A stretch of DNA of 64,000 bases from Nitrospinaceae bacterium (GCA_029261655.1 JAJDAY010000037.1:16693-80692); one strand, 5' to 3'; shown: positions 52,759 to 62,032, numbered from the stretch's first letter. A program made the numbers and translations. Notes: generated by a model not told the origin, from the sequence alone.

Positions 52759-54126
52759 TTAATTATCTGAAATTAAATCCTTCCTGTCAACCATTTCTTC
52801 CGAGATATTCACCTTGTCAAGGGCGGCCTCCAGGGTTTTTTCCTTGCGCATCCGGTTGTGCAGTTTAGCCAGAACACCTGTTTTTTCCCATTCTGCTTTC
52901 ATTGTTTTGGTGTCGCCGCCGCCCATGATCTGCATGAATTTGTTGACCTCAGCGTCCAGTTCTTCAGGAGGAATCTCGATTTCCAGAGTGGTTGCCAGTT
53001 TGTCGATGACGATCTCCTGTTGCAGGATTTTGAGAGCCTGGGCACGGTATTTTTCCTGATCGGCTTCGGACACCTCGGTGTTTTTTTCCTCAGCGTGGTC
53101 ATGGTCGTGGTGGTCATGATCGTGATCGTGAGTCCTGGCTTTTTCAGGGTTGTTTTTCTTCTCAGCGTCTTCGACCATGAACTTGATCTGCTCGTGGATC
53201 AGTCCTTCCGGCAGATTGAAGGAGTTCATTGCAGTGATTTTATCGGCAATCTGGTCTTGCGCTTTTTTTCGGGCCTGTTTTTTCTCGTAGTTTTCAAGAT
53301 CTTCGCGCACTTGGGCTTTCAGGTCACCCAGGCCGTCGTATTTCTTTTCAGGGTCGAGACTGCGGGCGAAATCGTCATCCAGCGGCGGCAGTTCTTTTAC
53401 CTGAATGCCTTTCAAGGTGATCTCAAATTCCACTTCTTTTCCGGCGATGGCCTTGTTGCCATAATTTTCAGGGATATTGACTTTCGCCAATTTGGTTTCG
53501 TCAAGGGCCATGCCGTTGAGTTTGTTTTCCAGGTCTTCCAAGAGTTGGTTGGTTCCCAGCTGAATGATGTAATCCTTGGCTTGTCCGCCCTCGAACGGTT
53601 TGCCGTCCAGAGATCCGTTGAGGTCGATTTTAATATAGTCGTCCTTTTGAGAAACCCGGTCGGTCACCGGAACGCTCACTGATTTGCTTGTGCGGAAGCT
53701 TTCTATTTCCTGATCGACTTCTTCGTCGGTCACTTTTGCGACCTTCACCTTGATCTCAAGGCCTGAGTAGTCTTCGAGTTCGATCGAGGGGAGCACCTCC
53801 ACCGAGGCGGAGACATTGATGTCGGTTCCCTCTTCGGCGTGGACTTCCAGCAGGTTGGGCTGGCTGACAGCTCTCAAGCCCTTTTCCCGGATTGCCTCCA
53901 TCACCCGGTCGCTGATGAGTTGGGTGAGGACCTCCTGTTTGACCCTGGGGCCGAACTGTTTTTCGAGAAGAGACTGCGGCACCTTGCCTTTGCGGAATCC
54001 GGGGACTTTGACATCCCGCCCCAGGGTTTTGTAGTAGGCGTTTACCTTTTGCTGATAATCCTTGAAAGGGATATCAAACTTGATTTTCTTGTTACAGGAA
54101 TCGACGTCTTCAATTTCAATATTCAT
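52759..54126 (-). CDS. tig: Trigger factor with a His/Asp-rich insertion
   Basis: 455 residues. Ribosome-binding domain with GFRKGK (43-48), FKBP-type prolyl isomerase domain (about 150-245) and helical chaperone domain. It binds nascent chains at the ribosomal exit. Unusual: residues 333-344 are a His-Asp alternation with seven histidines in twelve residues (bases 53095-53130), in a charged loop between helices of the C-terminal domain. This resembles the metal-binding tail of SlyD and could bind Ni, Zn or Cu. All other domains look normal. It is first in the tig-clpP-clpX-lon series, directly downstream of a tRNA gene. Confidence 0.96.
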   Translation of the reverse strand: MNIEIEDVDSCNKKIKFDIPFKDYQQKVNAYYKTLGRDVKVPGFRKGKVPQSLLEKQFGPRVKQEVLTQLISDRVMEAIREKGLRAVSQPNLLEVHAEEGTDINVSASVEVLPSIELEDYSGLEIKVKVAKVTDEEVDQEIESFRTSKSVSVPVTDRVSQKDDYIKIDLNGSLDGKPFEGGQAKDYIIQLGTNQLLEDLENKLNGMALDETKLAKVNIPENYGNKAIAGKEVEFEITLKGIQVKELPPLDDDFARSLDPEKKYDGLGDLKAQVREDLENYEKKQARKKAQDQIADKITAMNSFNLPEGLIHEQIKFMVEDAEKKNNPEKARTHDHDHDHHDHDHAEEKNTEVSEADQEKYRAQALKILQQEIVIDKLATTLEIEIPPEELDAEVNKFMQIMGGGDTKTMKAEWEKTGVLAKLHNRMRKEKTLEAALDKVNISEEMVDRKDLISDN

Positions 54127-54289
54127 GATTTTTCCAATAAGTTTTTACCAGCCTACGGACCCCATAATAACGTCCGATGGGTTTTTGATAAATTAATAGC
54201 GTAACTTTTCATCCCGCGTTTACGGAGGGGCAAACGGTTTCACTCTGGGGCATGGCACGTCGTCAGCAAACTCGCCCTCTGCGTAAGAG

Positions 54290-54371
54290 TGCGGGAGGAG
54301 GGACTCGAACCCCCACGCCGTGAAGCACGAGATCCTAAATCTCGCATGTCTACCAGTTTCATCACTCCCGC
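54290..54371 (-). tRNA. tRNA-Leu (anticodon UAG)
   Basis: On the minus strand, acceptor GCGGGAG (54371-54365) pairs with CTCCCGC (54297-54291), discriminator A at 54290; CCA is not encoded. The anticodon stem is CGAGA/TCTCG with loop TTTAGGA, giving anticodon TAG (reads CUA and related codons). A variable arm and T-arm (GGGGGTTCGAGTCCCTC) are present. It precedes tig on the same strand. Confidence 0.95.
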
Positions 54372-54378
54372 AACAATC

Positions 54379-54406
54379 AGTATCATCCCTACCAAACCGT
54401 TCTCAA
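54379..54406 (-). promoter_or_regulatory. Candidate promoter of tRNA-Leu(UAG)
   Basis: On the minus strand TTGAGA (54406-54401), 16-base spacer, GATACT (54384-54379), ending 7 bases before the mature tRNA 5' end. It may also serve tig. Confidence 0.4.
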
Positions 54407-54592
54407 TACTACAACACTAGACTATCTATCCAAATAATAATTTTTCCAGGGCCGGAGTTCCGAATTCGCAAAAGGGATAATGGTTTTCAAGGGGGACTGC
54501 CGGTATACTAGGGTTGACAGGATGGAACGGGTTCCTAACCATCGTCGGCCCGATTGATGAATTGAAAAATTGAGCATTGAGCAAGGTGAGTT

Positions 54593-55246
54593 ATGTCCAG
54601 GGTGTTTCAGGTTGGAGGGCGAGCGATTGAGGCGTCGCGGATTTTTTGTGTGGGGAAAAATTTCCGCAAGCACATAAAGGAGCTTGGGGACGAAGATTCT
54701 GAGCAACCGGTTATTTTTATGAAACCGGTTTCCTGTATCGTTCTACCCCAGGAAAAAATTGCGCTTCCCCGGCACGGAACCTGTCTGCACCATGAGGTGG
54801 AACTCGTGGTTCTGATAGGGCAGGGAGGAAGCAATATCAGTGAATCCGCTGCCCGATCCCACATCGCCGGGCTCTCCCTTGGAGTCGATCTCACCCTGCG
54901 CGATGTGCAGACAACTCTTAAGAAAAAAGGAATGCCCTGGGAAATTGCCAAAGCCTTCGATCAAAGCGCTCCTTTGGGAACGTTCGTTCCTCTCGGGGAT
55001 TCCACTGATCTCGATAATATCTCTTTTTCCTGCGAGGTGAGCGGGGTGCTTCGCCAGGAAGGAAATTCGGGGCAGATGCTTTATCCCATTCCATATATCA
55101 TTAAATACCTGAGTGACATTTGGGAATTGCAACCGGGGGATCTGATTTATACGGGCACGCCTTCGGGGGTGGGTCCGCTCGTCCGAGGGGATACGATAAA
55201 AATTGCCGGCAGTGGAATCGGAGAATTCAACTGGGAAGTTTTTTAA
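54593..55246 (+). CDS. Fumarylacetoacetate hydrolase family protein
   Basis: 217 residues, the length of the compact YcgM/FAHD1-type members. ASRIFCVGKNFRKHIKELGD starts the fold. The metal-binding acidic residues appear as HHEVELVVLIGQGG and GVDLTLRDVQTTLKKKG, and GDLIYTGTPSGVGPLVRGDT is the conserved C-terminal block. Members act as acylpyruvases, oxaloacetate decarboxylases or aromatic-ring-cleavage hydrolases; no catabolic neighbours narrow this. AAGGTGAG precedes the ATG. Confidence 0.88.
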   Translation: MSRVFQVGGRAIEASRIFCVGKNFRKHIKELGDEDSEQPVIFMKPVSCIVLPQEKIALPRHGTCLHHEVELVVLIGQGGSNISESAARSHIAGLSLGVDLTLRDVQTTLKKKGMPWEIAKAFDQSAPLGTFVPLGDSTDLDNISFSCEVSGVLRQEGNSGQMLYPIPYIIKYLSDIWELQPGDLIYTGTPSGVGPLVRGDTIKIAGSGIGEFNWEVF

Positions 55247-55299
55247 GTCCCCAGGTGAAGGTTTTGCGCGTTTTAAACGGAGGCGCTCCCCTCTCTTGG

Positions 55300-56106
55300 T
55301 TAAATTTTTGGTTTTCTTTTGTTTGGGGAAAGGAGGGACTCTGGCGGGTAATACTCCCTGGCTAAAACGGAGTTGGGATAAACCCAGTTGTTTTTCCCCA
55401 CCAAAGCTCCGGGGCAAACCACCGCGTTGCAACCCACCTCCACATTGTCTCCCAGAATAGCGCCGAATTTGTTAAGCCCTGTCTTGATGAGCCTGGTGTC
55501 GACGAGAGCGGGTATTTCAGGAAAGATGGGTTCGTCCCGTTCCTTTTGTTCCGCAGTGCGAAACTGTAAATTGGCCAGACGCGACCCAGCACCCATGTTC
55601 ACGTGACTTCCTATTATGCTGTCGCCGATATAATTGAAATGCCCGGCTTCCGAATGGTTCATCACGACGCTGTTTTTGACCTCGGTGCAATGCCCGATGA
55701 CCGCGTGATCGCCAATGATCACATTGCCGCGCAGGTAGGCGCCCTGACGGATTTCGCAATCGTTCCCGATGATCATCGAGCCTTTGAGGATGGCTGAAGG
55801 TTCCAGCACGGTTCCCTTGCCGATCAGAATGCCCAAAGGTTTTATCAGGACGGCGGTTTTCATTTCCATCCATTGATTGACGAACAGGCTTTTGCCGATT
55901 TTGCCATTCCCGTGGTCGGCGGGGTCCGAAACAGTGGTTCCCTCCAGAAAATCCAGAGATTGGGCCTTGGGTGAATTTTTCTCAAGGAAGGATTGGATAC
56001 TTTTGTCCAGTGTCTTTAGTGGTTCCCAGACCCATTCGACGTTTTCGAACATTTCAGCGTGGGCGAAATCCTTTAAATGAGTGAAAAAATTTTCAATGGA
56101 AATCAT
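55300..56106 (-). CDS. Left-handed beta-helix (hexapeptide repeat) protein, GlmU-C-like
   Basis: 268 residues. The N-terminal ~90 residues are helical (HLKDFAHAEMFENVEWVWEP). Hexapeptide repeats run from about 95 to 230: GILIGKGTVLEPSAILKGSM, IIGNDCEIRQGAYLRGNVII, GDHAVIGHCTEVKNSVVMNH, IGDSIIGSHVNMGAGSRLAN, ILGDNVEVGCNAVVCPGALV. HFNYIGDSIIG with NMGAG resembles the acetyltransferase half of GlmU, but no nucleotidyltransferase domain is fused. It may be an acyl- or acetyltransferase for sugar nucleotides. It lies 74 bases downstream of the phosphohexomutase, a plausible partner. Confidence 0.75.
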   Translation of the reverse strand: MISIENFFTHLKDFAHAEMFENVEWVWEPLKTLDKSIQSFLEKNSPKAQSLDFLEGTTVSDPADHGNGKIGKSLFVNQWMEMKTAVLIKPLGILIGKGTVLEPSAILKGSMIIGNDCEIRQGAYLRGNVIIGDHAVIGHCTEVKNSVVMNHSEAGHFNYIGDSIIGSHVNMGAGSRLANLQFRTAEQKERDEPIFPEIPALVDTRLIKTGLNKFGAILGDNVEVGCNAVVCPGALVGKNNWVYPNSVLAREYYPPESLLSPNKRKPKI

Positions 56107-56180
56107 GGAAAGTGTCTCTGCCGTTGATTGAATCGGTTGTTATAAAAGCGGGCCTGATTGAGATGTCCGTTTGGTAGAAG

Positions 56181-58337
56181 TCATCGAGCCTGAACAACTC
56201 GTTCGGCGTCAGGCTGGCTGGACGCAATATACCATTTTCCGCGCGCCGTCAGGCGATAGCCTTTTGCCGTCAACTCGATTAATTTTTGCTTGCCCATTTC
56301 AGCTAATAACCGGGTGCGGGAGTTTTTATCCAGAATCAAACGTTCCTCAGGCAATGTTCCGGGAGCGAGCTGGCTCAATACATCGAGTTCCAGTTTGTAA
56401 TGATGGTCCTCCAGATCTTTGAGCGTGCCCAGGAGAAGACGGATGGCGCTCTCGCCGATTTTTTTGAGCCGGCGGGCTTCCTTGTTGTTGCCTCTCAGGT
56501 TGACGCTGATTTTATTTTCCGTGCCGGAATTTCGCACGAAGATGCCGGCGGTCGGGCTTTTCCCGTCAGCGGGTGTCAGGGAAATATACAGCATGTCGGG
56601 GTCTTCTAGGAATTTAACGATCCTTCCCTTAAACCCGGCGTCCAGAGCGTCGCCCAACAGGGTTTGTTTGATTTTTTTCCAGACGGCGGAATCCTTGTGA
56701 AATAATTCTTTCTTTATGTAATAGGCGTAAAGAGTTTCCTTGAATCCGGGTTTGAACGGTTTGTGGATGGCGGCAATATAAGCCCGAACAGACTTCTTGT
56801 TGAAAAGAGCTTCCGTGGCGGCGAAGGTGTTGAGAGCGCTTTTGAGGCCGTTGCCAAAGAACACCGGGCATGGACCTCCCTTTTTCAGATCCAGCCAGCC
56901 TGTGGTGATGTTGTGCCCGGTCTCCTCGCTTCCCACGGCGAATGGCAGAAGGCGGGAGGTGTCAATGGGCTTGGTCGGCGGGTGTTTTTTCTCCAGCGCG
57001 TCGATTGCGGTTTCAATTTTGTGAAACGCGTCCACGTTCAGAACTCCGTTTTTTCGGATGGCATTCCACTGTTGTTTGAGGCTTGCGGGCGGTTCGCGTT
57101 TGGTTATTTTTTTCAAGACTTTCAAGCGCAGTTCCACCATCAGGAAAGCGGTTTGCAGTAAAATCCATTTGTCGCCGACTGCGGCCAGTTTTGGTTTCAG
57201 GCCAAGGTCTCTTGCCGCCACCGCCGTGTTGAGATCGCTTTCCACCGTGTTGATGTAGCGGGCGTTTTTATAACGTCCGGGGTCGCGCCTGATAAGATAC
57301 ATGGCTTGTAAAAAAGCCGTTTCATCCCCGCTCAAAACGATCAGGGCGTCTTTGAACGGGTCGTATTCCAATCGGTAAAACCGGTCCCCGTCGGCGTCAA
57401 ACACGGCTCCTGCGACTTTGTTTTCGCCGGCCAGGATGTTTGTTTTGAGTTTTCTTCCCAGTTCAAAAAGTTTCAGCACGGCTTTATGCCTGCGAAAATT
57501 CCCCGCCCGTTTGTCGATCATTTTGGATGTGATGATCGAATGACCTTCCAGATCGCCGACACCGCTGAACAGGTTGACATTGCCGTCCAGTTTGCCGTTG
57601 ACTTCGATCACCTGGCCGAATCCCGCCTGGCGGAAGGTGTCCGCCGCCATTTGAGAGAGCGATCCGTTCGCAGGGTCGACCACCAATACAAATTTTTTGT
57701 AAACCTCCAAACCCGCAGGTTCGGCCCAGGAATTTTCAGGGTCCAGAGTGAACCGTTGAAACATTGCCAGCGCCTCCTGGCGGCAATTCTTTTGTGTGCC
57801 TTTCAGCGGCCTGATTTTTAGTCTGGCGGGGTCCACTTTTCGGATGGCCTGGGTGAGTTCGATGTCGTTTTCCGGCAAGAGCTTCATGCCGCGGTAGGCG
57901 CAAAAGGTTTTGATTCCGTTTTGATCCTTGGGGTTGTGGGAGGCCGTGACCATGAAGCCTGCTTTGGCGTTTTTATAAAGCATGTAAGTCGGGACCAGAG
58001 GTGTGGGGACGATGCCAAGAGTCAAGGCTTTAGCGCCCGCTTTTAAGATCCCTTTGACAACGGCTCCGGTGAATTTTCCGTGGACATCTCTTGGGTCCCA
58101 GCCCACCACAACGGTCTCGCCCGCTCGCATTTTTTTTGCTTTCATTAAATGGTCTATATAGGCGAATGTGTAAACTTCCATGAATTCTTCTGTGATGAAG
58201 CCGCGCTCTAGAAAAACCTGTTGGGGGGACAGGTTTTTAAACTCTTTGGACCGGGCGGGGCGGACCTCCCGGCGGATGCCGTCGGTTCCCTGGAGCCTGA
58301 GCGGGAAAGGGTCGGGCCGGTTTTTTTGTTTTTTCAT
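56181..58337 (-). CDS. Phosphoglucomutase/phosphomannomutase family protein with C-terminal extension
   Basis: 718 residues against about 460-550 for most family members. Four alpha-D-phosphohexomutase domains are visible by motif: active-site Ser in GFMVTASHNPKDQNGIKTF, metal-binding DADGDRFYRLEYD, sugar-recognition GSEETGHNITTGW and phosphate-binding RNSGTENKISVNLRG. The extra length comes from longer central domains and a C-terminal ~90 residues (LDVLSQLAPGTLPEERLILD, then TAKGYRLTARGKWYIASSQP) resembling a winged helix-like fold. It interconverts hexose 1- and 6-phosphates for glycan precursors. It precedes the beta-helix gene on the same strand. Confidence 0.85.
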   Translation of the reverse strand: MKKQKNRPDPFPLRLQGTDGIRREVRPARSKEFKNLSPQQVFLERGFITEEFMEVYTFAYIDHLMKAKKMRAGETVVVGWDPRDVHGKFTGAVVKGILKAGAKALTLGIVPTPLVPTYMLYKNAKAGFMVTASHNPKDQNGIKTFCAYRGMKLLPENDIELTQAIRKVDPARLKIRPLKGTQKNCRQEALAMFQRFTLDPENSWAEPAGLEVYKKFVLVVDPANGSLSQMAADTFRQAGFGQVIEVNGKLDGNVNLFSGVGDLEGHSIITSKMIDKRAGNFRRHKAVLKLFELGRKLKTNILAGENKVAGAVFDADGDRFYRLEYDPFKDALIVLSGDETAFLQAMYLIRRDPGRYKNARYINTVESDLNTAVAARDLGLKPKLAAVGDKWILLQTAFLMVELRLKVLKKITKREPPASLKQQWNAIRKNGVLNVDAFHKIETAIDALEKKHPPTKPIDTSRLLPFAVGSEETGHNITTGWLDLKKGGPCPVFFGNGLKSALNTFAATEALFNKKSVRAYIAAIHKPFKPGFKETLYAYYIKKELFHKDSAVWKKIKQTLLGDALDAGFKGRIVKFLEDPDMLYISLTPADGKSPTAGIFVRNSGTENKISVNLRGNNKEARRLKKIGESAIRLLLGTLKDLEDHHYKLELDVLSQLAPGTLPEERLILDKNSRTRLLAEMGKQKLIELTAKGYRLTARGKWYIASSQPDAERVVQAR

Positions 58338-58609
58338 GGAATATTCTCTTGGTTCTTCAGGCGGGAAGCTCTGGACGTTAAGAAAATAGTGCCGGAATTT
58401 TATTCATGAACAGGCGAAATCCTAGCACACGGGCCGGGTTTTGTAAATTTTTGTCGCCGGTGTTTTGAGACCGTGGTTTGCGCCGCGTTTAGGGCCTTAA
58501 GCAGTTGGAAAATTTAAAGGTTTTACTGGATTTCTGCAGGCCCCGGGAGTTAAACTCCGCTCACATTCGATGGATGGAATGTCACCTGAAAATTTTGGGA
58601 GAACGTTCA

Positions 58610-58876
58610 ATGACCTATAAGGGCATCGTAAAAAAAGAAAAAATCGAGGTGATCATCCGCACCGGCAGTGAAAAAATTATGGGGACTATTTTCAAGCTAC
58701 CCCAAAACAGGTTGCTGGATATGTTGAATCAGGACAGCGGAACCTTCCTTCCCGTCACCCTGGCCAAAGTGTTTCATATCGTCACGGGAAGGTTGATGTA
58801 CGAAGCGGAATTTCTCGCGATCAACAAAAACAGCGTGGTCATTATTGCGGACAAGGTCAGGGAAGTGGGAGAATGA
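58610..58876 (+). CDS. Small conserved-looking protein (DUF6812-like)
   Basis: 88 residues from the ATG at 58610, which has GGGAG 8 bases upstream; a longer frame begins at 58505 without a Shine-Dalgarno. It is a compact beta-rich protein: MTYKGIVKKEKIEVIIRTGS, EKIMGTIFKLPQNRLLDMLN, TFLPVTLAKVFHIVTGRLMY, EAEFLAINKNSVVIIADKVR. This resembles the small DUF6812 type found in delta-type bacteria; I hold that name loosely. No signal or cysteine. The function is unknown. Confidence 0.6.
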   Translation: MTYKGIVKKEKIEVIIRTGSEKIMGTIFKLPQNRLLDMLNQDSGTFLPVTLAKVFHIVTGRLMYEAEFLAINKNSVVIIADKVREVGE

Positions 58877-58957
58877 CCTTCCGTGCCGGAGGGAAAACGA
58901 GATTTTTCCTTCCAAGAATTTGCCGGTCACTGAGCCCGGAAAACCGGTTTCCAACGA

Positions 58958-59374
58958 TTAATTTAGAAACCGGATTCCCGCTTTCTTGAGCCAGATACTT
59001 TCATCAAAATTTCGTTCCAGATGTTTTTGGAAGAGAACTTCATTCTCCGTTAATTTTTTCCCGTCGATCGTTTGAGGAGAGTCCTCGACTTTTTTGTCAG
59101 GAGCAGGTGTTGCCTGACGAAGATCTGAGGGGCGTTTTTTTTCCTTGATCTCCTCGTTGGAAGGCGGGGTCCCTTTTTTGTTGTCCTTTTGAATCAATTC
59201 GATCAGCGCCTGCACGTCCAATACCAGGTTATAGTCCTCCACATGGTCCAGCAGATCTAAATCCTTAAGAATTTTAATGCAGGATTTAACGTCCTGAGAA
59301 CCGATGATGGCGCGGTTTATTTCCACCCACAAAAACTCGACCAGTTTTTTCTTGGATTCTTCTTCATTTTGCAT
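58958..59374 (-). CDS. Small cytoplasmic protein of unknown function
   Basis: 138 residues from the ATG at 59374; a start 16 codons upstream is possible. The N-terminal ~70 residues are helical (ESKKKLVEFLWVEINRAIIG, IKILKDLDLLDHVEDYNLVL), with a polar Lys/Pro-rich linker (NKKGTPPSNEEIKEKKRPSD) and a short C-terminal segment (FQKHLERNFDESIWLKKAGI). No family recognised. It lies opposite in direction to the DUF6812-like gene, converging on it. Confidence 0.5.
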   Translation of the reverse strand: MQNEEESKKKLVEFLWVEINRAIIGSQDVKSCIKILKDLDLLDHVEDYNLVLDVQALIELIQKDNKKGTPPSNEEIKEKKRPSDLRQATPAPDKKVEDSPQTIDGKKLTENEVLFQKHLERNFDESIWLKKAGIRFLN

Positions 59375-60291
59375 GAGTCCTGACTCCATAAAATAAAATT
59401 TTGGATCCTTGGGATGCCCCAAGCCGATCCTGAAAAGTTATCTTGTGAGTATAGGAATCTGGTATCACATCCTGGTTGAGCCGAAGTTACATCTTTGTCA
59501 ACAAACGGGGAGTGAAAAACAACCGCCGGAAAAATAAGTAACTACCTGAAAAATAATGTGTTATAGAATGATTGGCGGGGCGAGAAAACGCCTGTTTTCT
59601 GGGTTCCGGGTCCATCCGAGGAGGATTTGGAGGGAGGAGGTTTTCTGATTTGAAAATCCTGGCTGATTCAGTGAAACTTTTTCTTCAATATCTCCACGGG
59701 GCTTTCATAGATGTCGCAGAAAACGACCGAGGCGGGGTTCAATATCCTGCCTGGGTCTTCGCCAAGTTCCTTTGCGAGGAGTATTTCAGCGCCACAGGTT
59801 TCGCGTTCCCGTGAGCAGAAGTCACACATATTCAAGCTCTTCAGTCGGTTCTTGGGTTCCACGTTTTTCCTCGATAGGGTGAGAAAATTCCTCAGGTCAT
59901 TATAATATAAAATGATTGCCGCGTAATGGCCTATTTTTTAATACGTTGACTTAAAAAGCCGAAGGAAAAATTCTGCCCCCAAAAACGGAACAATTTTCCC
60001 TGATTCCGAACCACTTCAAAAGATCCCTCCCACCCGAATTAGAAACTTCTTTTAAAACAACAGGTTTTCTGGGCGCCCCGTAAGCCTCGGTTTGGCATTG
60101 ACTTTGCTTTACAAATCTCAAAACCGTTGCTAACGCTTTTTTATTGAATAAGTTAGTCGCTCAAGAGAGTCTCTTGCCTGTCCGATAGGTAGTGAATGAT
60201 CGAAAAATAATCCAGCCTGTCCTTAAAAACCAATGGCACGTTAGAAAATAGAGGATTGTGTCCCATCAAAGAGCTTGAACCAAATACAAAA
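59375..60291. other. Largely gene-free region before the two-partner secretion genes
   Basis: About 915 bases, AT-rich on the right. Apart from the small Cys-containing gene at 59668-59862, I see no recognisable gene; open frames here lack Shine-Dalgarno sequences or overlap on both strands. The stretch 59940-60290 probably holds the tpsB promoter, but no good -35/-10 pair is evident. Confidence 0.4.
59668..59862 (-). CDS. Small four-cysteine protein (candidate gene)
   Basis: 64 residues from a GTG at 59862; cysteines at 13, 16, 23 and 49 (MCDFCSRERETCGAEILLAK, VVFCDIYESP) suggest a small metal-binding site. Two features support it: GAGGAAAAAC gives a strong Shine-Dalgarno at correct spacing before the GTG, and a perfect TATAAT (minus strand, 59904-59899) lies about 37 bases upstream. 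An ATG at 59829 is an alternative start. No family is recognised. Confidence 0.5.
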   Translation of the reverse strand: MEPKNRLKSLNMCDFCSRERETCGAEILLAKELGEDPGRILNPASVVFCDIYESPVEILKKKFH

Positions 60292-62022
60292 ATGAAGCGG
60301 GCCAAAAGCCTGATGAATCTTGTGATTTTTGCCAGGGGTATTTTTTTAACCGTGACGGGGGTCTTTTTGTTTTTTATGGACGCCAATGCCCAGATCACTC
60401 CTAAGGGTCGCGACCAGGTATTCAAGCAAGCGGCTCCCGACCGGTTTATTAAAAGCCAGGAAAAATCCGTCCTCCCTCAGTCCACTATCATCCCCGTGGA
60501 GCCGGACACCCTGGTTCCCCTCCACCCCGAAGAATTGAAAAAGGTCAAATTCAAATTGACCCGTCTGGCGATCCAGGGGGCGACGGTTTTCAGGAAAAAA
60601 CAGTTTTTCCATTTGTACAGGAATTTTCTGGGCAAGAACATCTCCCTGCATGATGTTTACCGGATCGCCGATGCCGTCACAAAAAAATACCGCAATGCCG
60701 GCTACATCCTGACCAAGGCGATTGTGCCGCCCCAGGAAATCAACGATGGCGTCGTGCGCCTCGATATCATGGAAGGGTTCATCGACCGGGTGCGTGTCAA
60801 GGGCCGGTTGGAAGGGCCTAAAAACCTGATGAACGCCTACCGCAAACGGTTGTTGAAATCACGACCCCTGCACGCGAAAGATCTGGAGCGTTATCTTTTG
60901 TTGATCGGCGATTTGCCGGGGGTCTTTGTGAAATCTGTTTTGACTCCGTCGGAAAACCAGCCGGGGGCATCCGACCTCACCCTCATTCTGGATAACAAAC
61001 CGTTCAGCGCACACGCAGGCGTCGACAACCGGGGAACCAAATTCAACGGTCCTTTTCAAATCTTTGCGGGTGCCGCCGAAAACTCCCTTTTGGGTTTTTA
61101 TGAAACTGCCGGAATACAGGGCGTGGTCACCAGCAACCCGGAAGAATTGTATTATTTCAATCTTTTTTACGAAGCCCCGGTTTCAAACGAAGGCACGACG
61201 TTCCGTCTTTCCGGGGCATTCAGCCAATCCAAACCCGGTTCCAGTCTGGAGGTTTTCAATGTCGAGGGGGAAAGCCACACCTTCTCCTTTAATTTGAACC
61301 ACCCCTTCATTCGGTCGCGAGGCGAAAACCTGCGCGGCCAGTTCGGCTACACGCATCGAAATACCGAAACGGATATTCTGGGATCCCTCGACTCGGAAGA
61401 CCGTTTGCGCATCCTGGAAATGGGCATGGTTTACGACTACGCCGACCGGTTATTGGGCATCAATCTATTCAGCTTCAACATCAGTCAGGGGCTCAATATT
61501 CTGGACGCCACCGAACCCGGTTCCCTCAACCTGACGCGCTCCCAGGGCAGAAGTGATTTCACAAAAATATCGGGAAAACTGCAACGACTGCAACAATTGG
61601 CGCCCGGATGGATGCTGTTAGGCTCGGTGGCCGGGCAGTACGCGTTTGAAAAACTTTTGGCCTCGGAAGAATTCGGGGTGGGCGGCGTGTCCTTTGGCAG
61701 GGCGTTTGATCCGTCAGAAATCACCGGCGATCAGGGGCTGGCGCTTGGTCTGGAATTACAGCGGGCGATCGATGTGAAAATGAAATTTTTGCGCGGTCTG
61801 CAGGCCTATGCTTTTTTTGATTATGGTTCCGTCTGGAACCGCGTTGTCACCCCAACGGGGGAAAAACAACAGGAACTGGCGTCCACAGGGTTGGGCGCGC
61901 GTTTTAATTTGACCAAACATTTTTCCGGTTATGTGGAATTGGCAAAACCTCTGAACCGGGATGTTTCAACTCAAGGCAATCGGGACCCCAGGGTATTTTT
62001 CAGTTTATCGGCAACGTATTAA
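60292..62022 (+). CDS. TpsB/ShlB-FhaC family two-partner secretion transporter
   Basis: 576 residues from the ATG at 60292 (a TTG 12 codons upstream is unlikely). The signal peptide covers about 1-35 (MNLVIFARGIFLTVTGVFLF, then FMDANAQ). POTRA domains follow: FKLTRLAIQGATVFRKKQFF, then VTKKYRNAGYILTKAIVPPQ and VVRLDIMEGFIDRVRVKGRL. A 16-strand Omp85-type barrel completes it, with HAGVDNRGTKFNGPFQIFAG early and VGGVSFGRAFDPSEITGDQG in the L6-hairpin region (compare VRGF in the family). The end RDPRVFFSLSATY suits an outer-membrane barrel. It secretes the exoprotein encoded 10 bases downstream. Confidence 0.93.
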   Translation: MKRAKSLMNLVIFARGIFLTVTGVFLFFMDANAQITPKGRDQVFKQAAPDRFIKSQEKSVLPQSTIIPVEPDTLVPLHPEELKKVKFKLTRLAIQGATVFRKKQFFHLYRNFLGKNISLHDVYRIADAVTKKYRNAGYILTKAIVPPQEINDGVVRLDIMEGFIDRVRVKGRLEGPKNLMNAYRKRLLKSRPLHAKDLERYLLLIGDLPGVFVKSVLTPSENQPGASDLTLILDNKPFSAHAGVDNRGTKFNGPFQIFAGAAENSLLGFYETAGIQGVVTSNPEELYYFNLFYEAPVSNEGTTFRLSGAFSQSKPGSSLEVFNVEGESHTFSFNLNHPFIRSRGENLRGQFGYTHRNTETDILGSLDSEDRLRILEMGMVYDYADRLLGINLFSFNISQGLNILDATEPGSLNLTRSQGRSDFTKISGKLQRLQQLAPGWMLLGSVAGQYAFEKLLASEEFGVGGVSFGRAFDPSEITGDQGLALGLELQRAIDVKMKFLRGLQAYAFFDYGSVWNRVVTPTGEKQQELASTGLGARFNLTKHFSGYVELAKPLNRDVSTQGNRDPRVFFSLSATY

Positions 62023-62032
62023 ATATAAATCT

